From: Marinobacter sp. LA51
GTDB lineage: Bacteria; Pseudomonadota; Gammaproteobacteria; Pseudomonadales; Oleiphilaceae
DNA length: 64,000 nucleotides
Direction of reading: 5' to 3'
Assembly (NCBI RefSeq): GCF_030297175.1
Contig: NZ_AP028070.1
Location: 1,674,001-1,738,000, forward strand
Positions 41,337 through 49,438 of this stretch are shown here, in pieces (the stretch's first letter is position 1; every line of letters starts with the position of its first letter). Position numbers and translations under genes: made by a program. The notes beneath the pieces are model-generated. The model saw only the letters and a list, made by a program, of their open reading frames with translations, ran no database searches and was not told where the DNA came from.

Positions 41337-42080
41337 GTGAGAATCCGTCAGGGATTTGAAGAAAAGTCGCGATTAGGACGATTGCTCGTCGGTCGAGGCT
41401 ACCTGTCTGAAGCGCAGCTTGAAGAAGGTCTGCGCTTGCAACGGAAATCAGGAGAGCGACTGGGTGAGGTGTTCATTCAGTCTGGCTGGATCAGTGAAAA
41501 AGAGTTGCATCGGGTACTGAAGCATCAGTCCCGCTACCGTAACGCCGCCGCGCTCGTCGCCGTTGTAGCTCTGCCTTTCCAACCACTGGTCGGTTTCGCG
41601 GCCACTAACCATGTCAACAACACGAACTCCACTTCGTCTGAGTCTGGCGAGATGTACGAGGAGGCGGGCTTCACGCCCCTGGAGGACGACGAGTTAGCCG
41701 CCGTGTCGGGGCAGGGCGATTCCTCGCTGCTGGAACGTATGGCACGGGTGGGCAACATGGTGGGTAACGCAACGGAACAGGGTGACGGATCGGAAGCAGA
41801 TGTCATGGAAGGGCTGAAGCTTACGACCAACGTGTTCGTACCTGTCCTGAACTTCCTGGATTCGGACCTCAGTATCAAAGGGGTTCACTATCGGGAGGGA
41901 GAACCCCGATATACGTTGCAAGAGGATGGTGGCCTGACTCTGGCGTTTCCGGAGCGCATTGAGGAAATCAGGATGAACAACATCCGGGTGAGCGGCAGTC
42001 GGGGGCCTTCGTTTGGAAACGTCAGCATCCATGATATCCGCTTCAGCCCCTCGTCACAGATGACTATCTATACCCGCTAA
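41337..42080 (+). CDS. GspE-N-like domain protein with ELAAVSGQ motif
   Basis: 247 residues from a GTG start that lies six bases after AAGGAG; the frame is open upstream to 41229 but the ribosome binding site decides. Three parts are visible. Residues 12-64 (RLGRLLVGRGYLSEAQLEEGLRLQ ... LGEVFIQSGWISEKELHRVLKHQ) contain the paired helix pattern of the GspE/PilB N-terminal and MshEN domains that bind c-di-GMP in other proteins. Residues 70-90 are hydrophobic and end GFAA like a signal peptide. A polar linker with Asn/Thr/Ser leads to LEDDELAAVSGQG (115-127), a motif I associate with an uncharacterised family of exported or filament-related proteins. The C-terminal 120 residues are beta-rich. 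Function unknown. Confidence 0.8.
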   Translation: MRIRQGFEEKSRLGRLLVGRGYLSEAQLEEGLRLQRKSGERLGEVFIQSGWISEKELHRVLKHQSRYRNAAALVAVVALPFQPLVGFAATNHVNNTNSTSSESGEMYEEAGFTPLEDDELAAVSGQGDSSLLERMARVGNMVGNATEQGDGSEADVMEGLKLTTNVFVPVLNFLDSDLSIKGVHYREGEPRYTLQEDGGLTLAFPERIEEIRMNNIRVSGSRGPSFGNVSIHDIRFSPSSQMTIYTR

Positions 42081-42089
42081 CGATCCTGG

Positions 42090-42124
42090 AAAAAAATAAC
42101 GCCCGGCTTGCCGGGCGTTATCTT
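42090..42124. terminator. Bidirectional terminator, flgN side strong
   Basis: ATAACGCCCGGC/GCCGGGCGTTAT, a 12-bp stem. On the minus strand it is followed by T6 (the A run at 42091-42096), ideal for ending flgMN; on the plus strand it is followed by TCTTA. Confidence 0.88.
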
Positions 42125-42137
42125 AGGACTGGGGCAC

Positions 42138-42608
42138 TCAGGCGCTGGCCAGAATGGTTCTGCTTGATACTGAGGTCTGCTGGCCTTGCTGGCCATAAAG
42201 CTTTTGCTGGCCGGTAGCACCGCGGAAAATATCGGTCAGTCGTGAGAGGCGTTTTTGCAGGTGGCCCATAACCCGCCCGTTGTGCTGATTCAGGGCCTGA
42301 CACTGGCGCATTTGCTCATCGGCACGTTTCCAGAGATCAATAAGTTCGGTCAGGCCGGCACTTTGAATAAATCGGGAAGGTGCACCGCTCTCCGGCTTGT
42401 AGCCCATGGCGACGAGAGCGTGGATCTTCTGTTTTGCCCGCTCCCTTATCTGTGCGAGAAGCTGATTTTTTTCTGCGGTCAGCGCCTGCAGCGCACGGAC
42501 ATCGGAGGCGGACAGGCAGGCTTTTTCCTTATCAAGGATGTCCGTCAAAACCGCAAGCTGTTTCACGTCTTGCAGCAGAAGCTCTTTCAATTCATCGATA
42601 GCAGCCAT
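42138..42608 (-). CDS. flgN: Flagellar chaperone FlgN
   Basis: Secretion chaperone for the hook-filament junction proteins FlgK and FlgL. 156 residues, almost all helical, with the polar Gln-rich C-terminus (GQQKLYGQQGQQTS) typical of FlgN in pseudomonads, where it contacts the secretion apparatus. It is downstream of flgM with a 7-bp gap and shares its operon. Confidence 0.9.
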   Translation of the reverse strand: MAAIDELKELLLQDVKQLAVLTDILDKEKACLSASDVRALQALTAEKNQLLAQIRERAKQKIHALVAMGYKPESGAPSRFIQSAGLTELIDLWKRADEQMRQCQALNQHNGRVMGHLQKRLSRLTDIFRGATGQQKLYGQQGQQTSVSSRTILASA

Positions 42609-42615
42609 GATTTAC

Positions 42616-42942
42616 TCACCCAAAAATGCTTTCATCCATCTCAAGCATTTTCTGGGCCAGTTTCTCTGCATCAATTTTGTAGGTTCCGCTCTCGAGTGCT
42701 GACCGGATTTCTGCAATTCGGTCGTCATCCATCTCGGGATAATCACCCAGCTTCTGTTCCAGCTGCTTCAGGTTTTTTGCCTGATTGCTGAGGCTAACGC
42801 TTTCGCCGCGAGCGGACTGGGCCTGGGTTTTAGCCTGTTCGCTGCTTGCCGGCTGGGTGCCCTGGCTGCTGGAGGACTTATCGGCCGTGGTTCTCTGGGT
42901 GTTGACCTGGCCGGGGCCAATTCCATTTAAGTCAACTGACAT
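42616..42942 (-). CDS. flgM: Anti-sigma-28 factor FlgM
   Basis: Holds sigma-28 (FliA) inactive until it is exported through the completed hook-basal body. 108 residues: an unstructured N-terminal half rich in Ser/Gln/Thr and a C-terminal helical sigma-binding half ending DESIFG, including RIAEIRSALESGTYKIDAEKLAQKMLEME. A sigma-28-type promoter lies upstream, so FlgM would repress its own transcription, a known autoregulatory loop. Confidence 0.94.
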   Translation of the reverse strand: MSVDLNGIGPGQVNTQRTTADKSSSSQGTQPASSEQAKTQAQSARGESVSLSNQAKNLKQLEQKLGDYPEMDDDRIAEIRSALESGTYKIDAEKLAQKMLEMDESIFG

Positions 42943-43005
42943 ATGTATACCTGCTTGCCTGTATAGTGCCGCGCGGATGCGCGACTTACTCGGGTGTGTA
43001 TCTAT

Positions 43006-43032
43006 GTAACGGCCGGGCCGTCCATACCTTTA
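43006..43032 (-). promoter_or_regulatory. Sigma-28 promoter of flgMN
   Basis: On the minus strand TAAAGGTA-N11-GCCGTTAC fits the FliA consensus TAAAGTTT-N11-GCCGATAA with the correct spacing. It places the transcription start near 42998, about 55 nt before the flgM ATG. Confidence 0.75.
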
Positions 43033-43172
43033 GTGAAAAATTCCGGATTTTTATTACCAATTCTCCATCTGCTGCGCCTCTATGTATGCGATGTGGCGAG
43101 GGCGGCGGCAGTCTATTGCCGAGCGGCAGAAACTTGCCAGTTCCGGTTGCCAGTCAAGGCTGCCAACTTCGG

Positions 43173-43883
43173 TTACATCGGAATCTCAACACGCCCCGGT
43201 GCGATGACATTGGCCCGAACCGTCCGGGCAGATCGGAGGTTCTCAACCAATACCTGTTCGCCGACCGAGGCATTTGCCAGGGCTTTGCCTCGGGATGTTA
43301 CCGAGAAAGCTCCACTCTTGGCGAAGATAATAACATGATCGCCCCGTTCCACTGCGTCGGGAGCGGAGAGGAGGTCGGGGGTAATCACGGACCCTGCATT
43401 GATTGGCCGACGAATTTCCATGCCCTGTACATCATCGGCGTTGCCCAGCACGCCTCGGCGACTGGCATTTACCACGACCGATTCGGTGGTGACCATATCG
43501 GCGGTAATGCGCTCCCCACGGGCCAGCGGTCGTGCTGCCACCAGGGCGGGGCCATTGATGGAAACCGACGCGGTCACAAACATACGCCAGGGGCGTTTAC
43601 CGTCACACGCGACCTGCAGGGACGGATGGGTGCTGCGCCAGGGATCACCGGTGAACTCAACGGCCAATGGCTGCTCACAACTAGCCAGGGAAAGCCTGCT
43701 GTCAACACTGCCCGGCTCAAAGGTGACGTCATAGCCTTGCTCAGACTGCGCCTCCGAAAAGGCGGTTAGATAGCGCGTTGCAGCCTCCTCAATCTCCATG
43801 GCCGTCGTCTGGGCCGATACGCCGCCCGTGACGCCGGACATTACTAGAGCGATGCTAAAAATGGTGATGCGCATACGTGTCAC
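43173..43883 (-). CDS. flgA: Flagellar P-ring assembly chaperone FlgA
   Basis: Periplasmic chaperone for FlgI assembly. 236 residues with a signal peptide (1-24, cleavage after VSA) and the C-terminal SAF/flagellar-accessory domain (about 112-236, with GERITADMVTTE...GNADDVQGMEIRRPINAGSVITPDLL). It starts 177 bp from divergent cheV. It is 230 bp upstream of flgM on the same strand, with the sigma-28 promoter in between, so it is probably expressed separately and earlier. Confidence 0.93.
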   Translation of the reverse strand: MTRMRITIFSIALVMSGVTGGVSAQTTAMEIEEAATRYLTAFSEAQSEQGYDVTFEPGSVDSRLSLASCEQPLAVEFTGDPWRSTHPSLQVACDGKRPWRMFVTASVSINGPALVAARPLARGERITADMVTTESVVVNASRRGVLGNADDVQGMEIRRPINAGSVITPDLLSAPDAVERGDHVIIFAKSGAFSVTSRGKALANASVGEQVLVENLRSARTVRANVIAPGRVEIPM

Positions 43884-43928
43884 TTTGTCCTATGCTGTCA
43901 ATGTCCGGCCATTACTCTGGAAAAATCC

Positions 43929-43955
43929 TAAGGATTTGGCCCCGTCGGCCGTTAA
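43929..43955 (+). promoter_or_regulatory. Sigma-28 promoter of cheV
   Basis: TAAGGATT-N11-GCCGTTAA, six of eight and seven of eight matches to the FliA consensus with exact spacing. The predicted start is near 43963, about 98 nt before the cheV ATG. Confidence 0.7.
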
Positions 43956-44060
43956 GCGAGCAGATAGTTATGTTGGTGACGATTTTTCGTCAGCTCGTTC
44001 ATGATCTGAATAACAGCAAAATACATGCCGGTGATGACCCGGTGAGGTAGGAGAGCATAG

Positions 44061-44990
44061 ATGGCAGGGGTATTGGATAGCGTAAACCAGCGGACCCAGC
44101 TGGTAGGGAAAAACCGCCTTGAGCTGCTGATGTTCCGCCTGCGCGGACGGCAGATGTACGGTATCAACGTGTTCAAGGTAAAAGAGGTTCTTCAATGTCC
44201 GAAGCTGTCCTCCATCCCGAACAGCCGTTCTGTGGTTCGAGGAGTCGCCCACACTCGCGGTGAGACCATTCCCATTATTGACCTCAGCATGTCCATTGGC
44301 TTGCCGGGGATTCCCCAGGAAGAACTGGCGAACAGTTTTGTGATTATCACCGAGTACAACCGGAAAACCCAGGGCTTCCTGGTTACCGGCGTGGATCGGA
44401 TCATGAATATGAACTGGGAAGATATCCTTCCGCCACCGAAAGGTGCGGGCAAGGATGTTTACCTCACCGCCGTTACCAAGATTGATGATAAGCTGGTTGA
44501 AATCATTGACGTAGAGAAGATTCTTTCAGAAGTTTCTCCGCTCAAGGAAGATGTTACCGAAGCGGTCTTGAGCAAGAGCGCTGGGCGGGAGCCTGCCAAT
44601 CTGCCGGTCCTGGTGGTTGATGACTCCTCGGTGGCTCGCCGCCAGATCGAGCGCTGCCTGACGGCGATTGGTATGGACGTGGTCACCAAAAACGACGGCA
44701 AACAAGCCTATGAGTACCTGAAAGAGATCACCAGTGATGGTTCCAAGGCCCGTGATCACCTGGCCCTCATTATCTCTGACGTCGAGATGCCGGAAATGGA
44801 TGGCTACACACTGGTGACCAAGTGTAAAAGTGACCCGGCTATCAGCGAGATGTTTATTATGCTACATACTTCATTGAGCGGAGTCTTTAACCGGGCCATG
44901 GTGCAAAAAGTTGGGGCAGACGACTTCATGGCCAAGTTCAGTCCTGACGAACTGGCCGAGCGAGTGATGGAGATCATCGACCAAGGGTGA
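44061..44990 (+). CDS. cheV: Chemotaxis protein CheV
   Basis: Fusion of a CheW coupling domain (about 15-165) and a response receiver domain (about 182-305) with phospho-acceptor Asp240 in LIISDVEMPEMDGY and the usual Asp187/Asp188 and Lys near 285. It couples chemoreceptors to CheA and is thought to help adaptation. 309 residues. It is divergent from flgA and precedes cheR by 37 bp, the conserved Pseudomonas order. Confidence 0.95.
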   Translation: MAGVLDSVNQRTQLVGKNRLELLMFRLRGRQMYGINVFKVKEVLQCPKLSSIPNSRSVVRGVAHTRGETIPIIDLSMSIGLPGIPQEELANSFVIITEYNRKTQGFLVTGVDRIMNMNWEDILPPPKGAGKDVYLTAVTKIDDKLVEIIDVEKILSEVSPLKEDVTEAVLSKSAGREPANLPVLVVDDSSVARRQIERCLTAIGMDVVTKNDGKQAYEYLKEITSDGSKARDHLALIISDVEMPEMDGYTLVTKCKSDPAISEMFIMLHTSLSGVFNRAMVQKVGADDFMAKFSPDELAERVMEIIDQG

Positions 44991-45027
44991 TGCCATTGCT
45001 CACTGATGCACAAACAACAGAGATCCA

Positions 45028-45855
45028 ATGAAAGCGGAAATAACGCCACAGGAATATGAAGCCTTCAAAACGTTCCTGCAGGATGCGTGCGGCATTTTGC
45101 TGGGCGAAAATAAACAATATCTGGTTAAGAGCCGCCTTCGTCGAATCCTGGAAGAAAACGAACTCAACTCCCTGGGTGAACTGCTCGACCGACTGAAACG
45201 GACGGGTAGGGCGAGCCTCCGTGAAGTGGTCATCGATGCGATGACCACTAACGAAACGCTCTGGTTTCGAGACAATCATCCGTTCCGAATCCTGCAGGAA
45301 AAGCTGCTGCCAGAGTTTGCCGAGCGTAAAACGGCTCAGCCTCTTCGGCTTTGGTCCGCGGCCTGCTCCACGGGGCAGGAGCCCTATTCGGTGGGCATGA
45401 TTTTGGAAGAGTTCCGGCGTCAACGGCCGGGGCGCCTGCGTGATGTAAAAATTACCGCCACCGACATCTCCAAAAGTGTTCTCGAAGTGGCGCGCCGGGG
45501 CGAATACGAAATGATCGCCATCGGGCGTGGACTCTCTCCGGAACGGCAAAAACAGTTCTTCACGCCCTCGCTCAACGGTGGCTGGCAAATTCGCCCGCAG
45601 CTCAAGAGTATGGTTGAGTTCAAGGAGCTGAACCTGCTGGAGCGTTACATGCTTGGGAAATTCGACATCGTGATGTGTCGTAATGTCCTCATCTATTTCT
45701 CGGCAGAGCTCAAGAAAGACATCCTTACCCGCATCCATGCCACCCTGAATCCTGGTGGTTACCTCATCCTAGGTGCCTCTGAATCGCTGAACGGTCTGCC
45801 CGACTTGTATGAAATGGTGCAGTGTCACCCGGGTATTATTTACAGGAAAAAATAG
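45028..45855 (+). CDS. cheR: Chemotaxis protein methyltransferase CheR
   Basis: Methylates glutamates of chemoreceptors using SAM. 275 residues: N-terminal helical domain (1-75, YEAFKTFLQDACGILLGENKQYLVKSRLRR) and the methyltransferase domain with LWSAACSTGQEPYSVGMIL and FDIVMCRNVLIYFSAELKKDIL. It is the second gene after cheV. A flavin reductase-like gene begins four bases after its stop, so read-through is likely. Confidence 0.96.
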   Translation: MKAEITPQEYEAFKTFLQDACGILLGENKQYLVKSRLRRILEENELNSLGELLDRLKRTGRASLREVVIDAMTTNETLWFRDNHPFRILQEKLLPEFAERKTAQPLRLWSAACSTGQEPYSVGMILEEFRRQRPGRLRDVKITATDISKSVLEVARRGEYEMIAIGRGLSPERQKQFFTPSLNGGWQIRPQLKSMVEFKELNLLERYMLGKFDIVMCRNVLIYFSAELKKDILTRIHATLNPGGYLILGASESLNGLPDLYEMVQCHPGIIYRKK

Positions 45856-45859
45856 CCTG

Positions 45860-46477
45860 ATGTTTATCGATTTCGAGAACATGGATGCGACCGAGGCTTA
45901 CCACATTCTGACCCAGACCGTGGTACCTCGTCCGGTTGCCTGGGTGCTGAGTGAAAATCCCGATGGCGACTATAACCTGGCGCCGTTCTCATTCTTTACA
46001 CCCATCACCAGCAATCCTCCGGTGTTGATGTTCTCGGTGGGGCGAAAGCCCACGGACAATGCCTTCAAGGACACGCGGGTGAATATCGAGGCTCGTAAGG
46101 ATTTTGTCGTCCATATCGCCCACCGGGAACTGGCTGGCGCCATGACGGCCACATCCCGCACCTTGCCGCACGGTGAGTCGGAGCTGGCGGATCTGGGGCT
46201 GGAGCTCACGCCGATGGAAGGCTCCCGCCTGGCACGGCTCAAGGATTGCCACGTTGCTTTCGCCTGTGAGCTCTATGACATCAAGGAAATCGGGGAAGCG
46301 CCCCAGACTCTGGTATTTGGCGTGGTGAAAGGAGTCTACGTGAGTGACCAGGCGACCCGTTTCGATGATAAAGGCCGGTTAAAGATCGATGCCGCGGCGG
46401 TGGACCCCATCGGTCGCCTGGGCGGCAGCGAATACGTGACCTTTGGTGATATTCTTAAGATTCCTCGCCCCTCCTGA
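45860..46477 (+). CDS. Flavin reductase-like FMN-binding protein
   Basis: 205 residues from the ATG at 45860 (MFIDFENMDATEAYHILTQTVVPRP), a typical start for this split-barrel family; the open frame extends 17 codons into cheR. Family signature VPRPVAWVLSENPDG ... NLAPFSFFTPITSNPPVLMFSVG is clear. Members bind FMN and either supply reduced flavin to monooxygenases or act as small reductases. No monooxygenase partner is adjacent. It begins four bases after cheR. Confidence 0.88.
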   Translation: MFIDFENMDATEAYHILTQTVVPRPVAWVLSENPDGDYNLAPFSFFTPITSNPPVLMFSVGRKPTDNAFKDTRVNIEARKDFVVHIAHRELAGAMTATSRTLPHGESELADLGLELTPMEGSRLARLKDCHVAFACELYDIKEIGEAPQTLVFGVVKGVYVSDQATRFDDKGRLKIDAAAVDPIGRLGGSEYVTFGDILKIPRPS

Positions 46478-46498
46478 TCGTGAACTGAGGAGTTGCCA

Positions 46499-47413
46499 GT
46501 GGATCAGCTCAACCTCAGACACCTCTATTACTTCTGGATGATCAGCAGGGAAGGCTCCATTGCCCGCGCCAGCGAGGTGCTGGAGCTTGCCCCGCAAACC
46601 CTGAGCGGACAGCTCGCCACCTTCGAATCTTCCCTGGATGGTCTGCTGTTCCGGCGTGAACAGCGGCAGCTGATTCTGACCGATTTGGGTAAGACCGTGC
46701 TGGGTTATGCCGATGAGATCTTTGCACTTACCGGCGAACTCACTGAAACCCTTCAGCTGGCGCCAGGCGATCGTCCGTTAACGTTGTCTGCAGGGATCTC
46801 TGCCTCCATTCATAAGTTGATTGCCTATGCGCTTCTGCAGCCCGCGATGGCGCTGTCACGTCCTATTCAGCTCAACTGCCAGACCGGCGGCACTGAGGAT
46901 CTGATGCTGCGCCTCAAGCGCATGGAACTTGATGTGGTGCTGACTGATCGCATGCCAGGGCTGGTTGACCACGGCCGCTTTACTGCACATCCGCTTGCAG
47001 GCTCGACAATCAGCCTGTTCGCCCGATCCGATATCGCCGAACGACTGAAGCGGGGCTTTCCGGGCTCACTTAACGGCGAGCCGCTGCTTGCGAATGCGAC
47101 CAATGCTCCTTATTTCGAGAAGCTGATGAACTGGTTTTCACTGCAAGGGGTGCGAATGAACGTGGTGGCCCGCATTGATGACAGTGCACTGATAAAAGTC
47201 TTTGGCCGGCAAGGCCTTGGCGTGTTCGCGGCACCGACGGCCATCCGGGCGGAAGTATGCCGACAGTACGAGGTGGAAGAGATAGCCTCAATCAATGACG
47301 TGAAAGATGAGCTGTTTGCGATAACTCGGAGCAAAGACCCTGCACATGAAGGCGTTCGTGCTATTTGCGAAGGCGGTACGAGCCTTCAGGCCTCTCAAAA
47401 TGCCTCTAAATAG
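46499..47413 (+). CDS. LysR-family regulator, NhaR-like
   Basis: 304 residues from GTG at 46499, six bases after GAGGAG (an in-frame TTG at 46493 is too close to it). The N-terminal helix-turn-helix LNLRHLYYFWMISREGSIARASEVLELAPQTLSGQLATFE strongly resembles NhaR, the Na+-responsive activator of the NhaA antiporter in E. coli. The effector domain covers about 90-295. No antiporter gene is next to it. It starts 21 bp after the flavin reductase-like gene on the same strand, so the two may be co-transcribed. Confidence 0.88.
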   Translation: MDQLNLRHLYYFWMISREGSIARASEVLELAPQTLSGQLATFESSLDGLLFRREQRQLILTDLGKTVLGYADEIFALTGELTETLQLAPGDRPLTLSAGISASIHKLIAYALLQPAMALSRPIQLNCQTGGTEDLMLRLKRMELDVVLTDRMPGLVDHGRFTAHPLAGSTISLFARSDIAERLKRGFPGSLNGEPLLANATNAPYFEKLMNWFSLQGVRMNVVARIDDSALIKVFGRQGLGVFAAPTAIRAEVCRQYEVEEIASINDVKDELFAITRSKDPAHEGVRAICEGGTSLQASQNASK

Positions 47414-47541
47414 ACCTATGAATAGATCATTCGATTCCTCGAAAAAAACGATCTAAAAGGTTCATAAAAGCTTATTTTATCGAGCAGTCTTTGGGGGCAG
47501 GATGGAATTGTGTAGACCACATTTTCAGAGGAGTCACCGCC

Positions 47542-47898
47542 ATGAAGACTATCCACAAATTTCGTCTGGAACCCGGTAAGGAGCCTACCAGTCTTTCGCT
47601 CCATGACGGCTATCGCGTCGTCCGGTGTGAATACATGGTGCCGGATAAATCCGTCTATCTCTGGGTCGAGCAACCATTAAGGGTCGGCGCGCAGACCCGC
47701 GAGCACTATTTCCGCGTCGCCTTCTCTGGCGAGCCGGTCCCGGACTCCTATGAGTATCGTGGCACCGCACTGGATACCTTCGGCCCGGAAGCGTATCACG
47801 TGTTTGAGGTGCCAGAGGGGGAGCGGTCAATGGACATTGGCCGTTCCAGTAACCACGATTTTTCCGGCGGCCAGTGGCACGGCTCTGAAGCCTCTTAA
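47542..47898 (+). CDS. Small protein of DUF7352-like type
   Basis: 118 residues from the ATG at 47542, eight bases after GAGGAG; the frame is open back to 47491. The sequence MKTIHKFRLEPGKEPTSLSL... with VRCEYMVPDKSVYLWVEQP resembles a small beta-rich family of unknown function sometimes found in phages and accessory regions (recalled as DUF7352). No signal peptide or membrane segment. Function unknown. Confidence 0.6.
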   Translation: MKTIHKFRLEPGKEPTSLSLHDGYRVVRCEYMVPDKSVYLWVEQPLRVGAQTREHYFRVAFSGEPVPDSYEYRGTALDTFGPEAYHVFEVPEGERSMDIGRSSNHDFSGGQWHGSEAS

Positions 47899-47956
47899 GG
47901 CTCCATAAAGGAAAGGTTTCGAGCTCTCCGAGCTTATCGTGGTCGACCAGAGTGCC

Positions 47957-48004
47957 GTGGAGAGTATTGTGGAGAGGCCTGTGGAGAGGTCTGTGGGGAA
48001 TTGC
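47957..48004. repeat. 12-bp tandem repeat, four units
   Basis: Units GTGGAGAGTATT, GTGGAGAGGCCT, GTGGAGAGGTCT and GTGGGGAATTGC lie head to tail between the ends of two convergent genes. The GTGGAGAG core is exact in three copies and degenerate in the fourth. Confidence 0.85.
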
Positions 48005-48020
48005 CAAACACCTTAGCAGC

Positions 48021-48677
48021 TCAGGCCTGGAGTGGCAGGTGGCCGGTTTTCACCCAGATTACGGTCTCCTGCTCAACAAAGGGGTGGTGTTGGCTGAGAT
48101 GAGGGCTGCGAATCCAGGTACCGACCGGGTAGCGGCCGTATTCATCACAGAACTCGCCTGAGAGCACAAAGATCTCCTCTCCGCCGAAGTGCCGGTGCGG
48201 TTGAAAGCGCTCGCCGGCCGGCCATTTCACCAATGCGACATGCTCGTGCTCGAAATTGTGCAGCGGCATTACCTCAAGCCCGCCAATACCCGGTAGCCAG
48301 GGCTGAGAATGGGTGTCTATTCGCACAGGCGTAAGGTCACGCTCTTCAAATTGATGCAATTTGACCAGCAGGGTGCAGCCGTCACGGCTGAAGGGCGCGT
48401 GGCCAGTCCCGGGCGGGTTTCGGAAATAAGTTCCGGCGGGATAGTCTCCGGTTTCATCGGAAAAAACACCATCCAGAACCAGGATTTCCTCACCCAACGG
48501 ATGCTCGTGCCGTTTAAATGAGGCGCCCGCCTCATAACGGACCACGCTGGTGGCGTGACCACGTTCCGCCTCTTCACGGGCCAGCGGTTTTCTCAGCACG
48601 CCGCCCGCCGGGCTGGGAACCCAATCCTGTTCTTCAGTGCGGATTACTACACGCTTGGAGAAATCCATGTTCAGCAT
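48021..48677 (-). CDS. Bicupin protein, ChrR-like
   Basis: 218 residues with two cupin halves: the first around HEHPLGEEILVLDGVFSDETGDYPAGTYFRNPPG (about 56-92) and the second around PHRHFGGEEIFVLSGEFCDEYGRYPVGTWIRSP (about 160-193). Both carry His/Glu metal ligands. This is the ChrR cupin type seen in anti-sigma factors, but there is no zinc-finger anti-sigma part and no sigma gene nearby, so it is probably a free metal-binding protein or enzyme. An alternative ATG lies three codons in. It precedes the isochorismatase-like gene's stop on the same strand by 21 bp. Confidence 0.85.
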   Translation of the reverse strand: MLNMDFSKRVVIRTEEQDWVPSPAGGVLRKPLAREEAERGHATSVVRYEAGASFKRHEHPLGEEILVLDGVFSDETGDYPAGTYFRNPPGTGHAPFSRDGCTLLVKLHQFEERDLTPVRIDTHSQPWLPGIGGLEVMPLHNFEHEHVALVKWPAGERFQPHRHFGGEEIFVLSGEFCDEYGRYPVGTWIRSPHLSQHHPFVEQETVIWVKTGHLPLQA

Positions 48678-48698
48678 CGCTGGCCTCGTGCCTGGTAG

Positions 48699-49229
48699 CT
48701 ATTTGATCAAGTTTTGGATATCCCGGAAGTGCGGGTGCTTGCTGTTCTTCATCCACTCAAAGGCGACCATTTCCAGCGTCACGATCCGTGCGCCACTCTG
48801 AGCTAGGCGATCCAGGGCAACGTCCCGGTCAAACTCGTTTCGGGAACCGGTGGCGTCTGCTACTACCCATACGGTGTAGCCGGCATTGAGCAGGCTGAGT
48901 GCCGTTTGCAGCATGCATACGTGGGTTTCACACCCTGAGATCACGATCTCCTGACGTCCTTGCGGAAGCTGGTCGATGAGACCGTCACCGCAGGCGTCGA
49001 AATGGTCCTTGGAAATGACCTGATCACACAGTTCCCGGATGTCTTCCACGTTGTGGCCAAGCTTCTCCGGTGATTGCTCTGTGGCCACTATGGGCACCCC
49101 TAGAAGCCCAGCAATGGTGGCGAGAGTGAGGCACCGGTCGACCACTTCCTCGCCATGGGCGATGGCAGGCATCAGTCGTTCCTGAACGTCGATCAACACC
49201 AGGGTTGAGTGCTCGGTTTTCATCATCAT
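48699..49229 (-). CDS. Isochorismatase-like cysteine hydrolase
   Basis: 176 residues with the catalytic triad Asp14 (LVLIDVQERL), Lys74 (VISKDHFDA) and Cys105 (ETHVCMLQTAL), with a non-proline cis-peptide motif before the cysteine. The closest familiar type is the YcaC/nicotinamidase-like group; the true substrate is unknown, and isochorismate is unlikely without siderophore genes. AAGGAG lies upstream. It is followed by the cupin gene 21 bp downstream on the same strand. Confidence 0.88.
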   Translation of the reverse strand: MMMKTEHSTLVLIDVQERLMPAIAHGEEVVDRCLTLATIAGLLGVPIVATEQSPEKLGHNVEDIRELCDQVISKDHFDACGDGLIDQLPQGRQEIVISGCETHVCMLQTALSLLNAGYTVWVVADATGSRNEFDRDVALDRLAQSGARIVTLEMVAFEWMKNSKHPHFRDIQNLIK

Positions 49230-49361
49230 TGGCTGGCTCCTTAGGCGGAATTGGCAGGAGTGGAATGGCGCGCGACCTTTCTCCCATAGTGCCCAATCCT
49301 AACAAGAGGTAAACGAAAACCCACCCGAAAAGAAAAAAATGCCCGAAGTGTAGAAAGGGAG

Positions 49362-49390
49362 TTGCCAAACGGCATAAAAACCATTAGAGT
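49362..49390 (+). promoter_or_regulatory. tRNA-Ser promoter
   Basis: TTGCCA (49362-49367), 17-bp spacer, TAGAGT (49385-49390), followed by a GC-rich discriminator GCGCCC at 49393-49398, the pattern of stringently controlled stable-RNA promoters. It gives a leader of about 40 nt before the mature tRNA. Confidence 0.7.
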
Positions 49391-49438
49391 TTGCGCCCTC
49401 AAATGAGCGACGATATTGCTGATTTGAAACAGTTTATT

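Noticed and set aside
47423..47455. TAGATC and GATCTA inverted repeat after the NhaR-like gene
   Set aside because: Only six-base arms with a long AT-rich spacer; likely chance.
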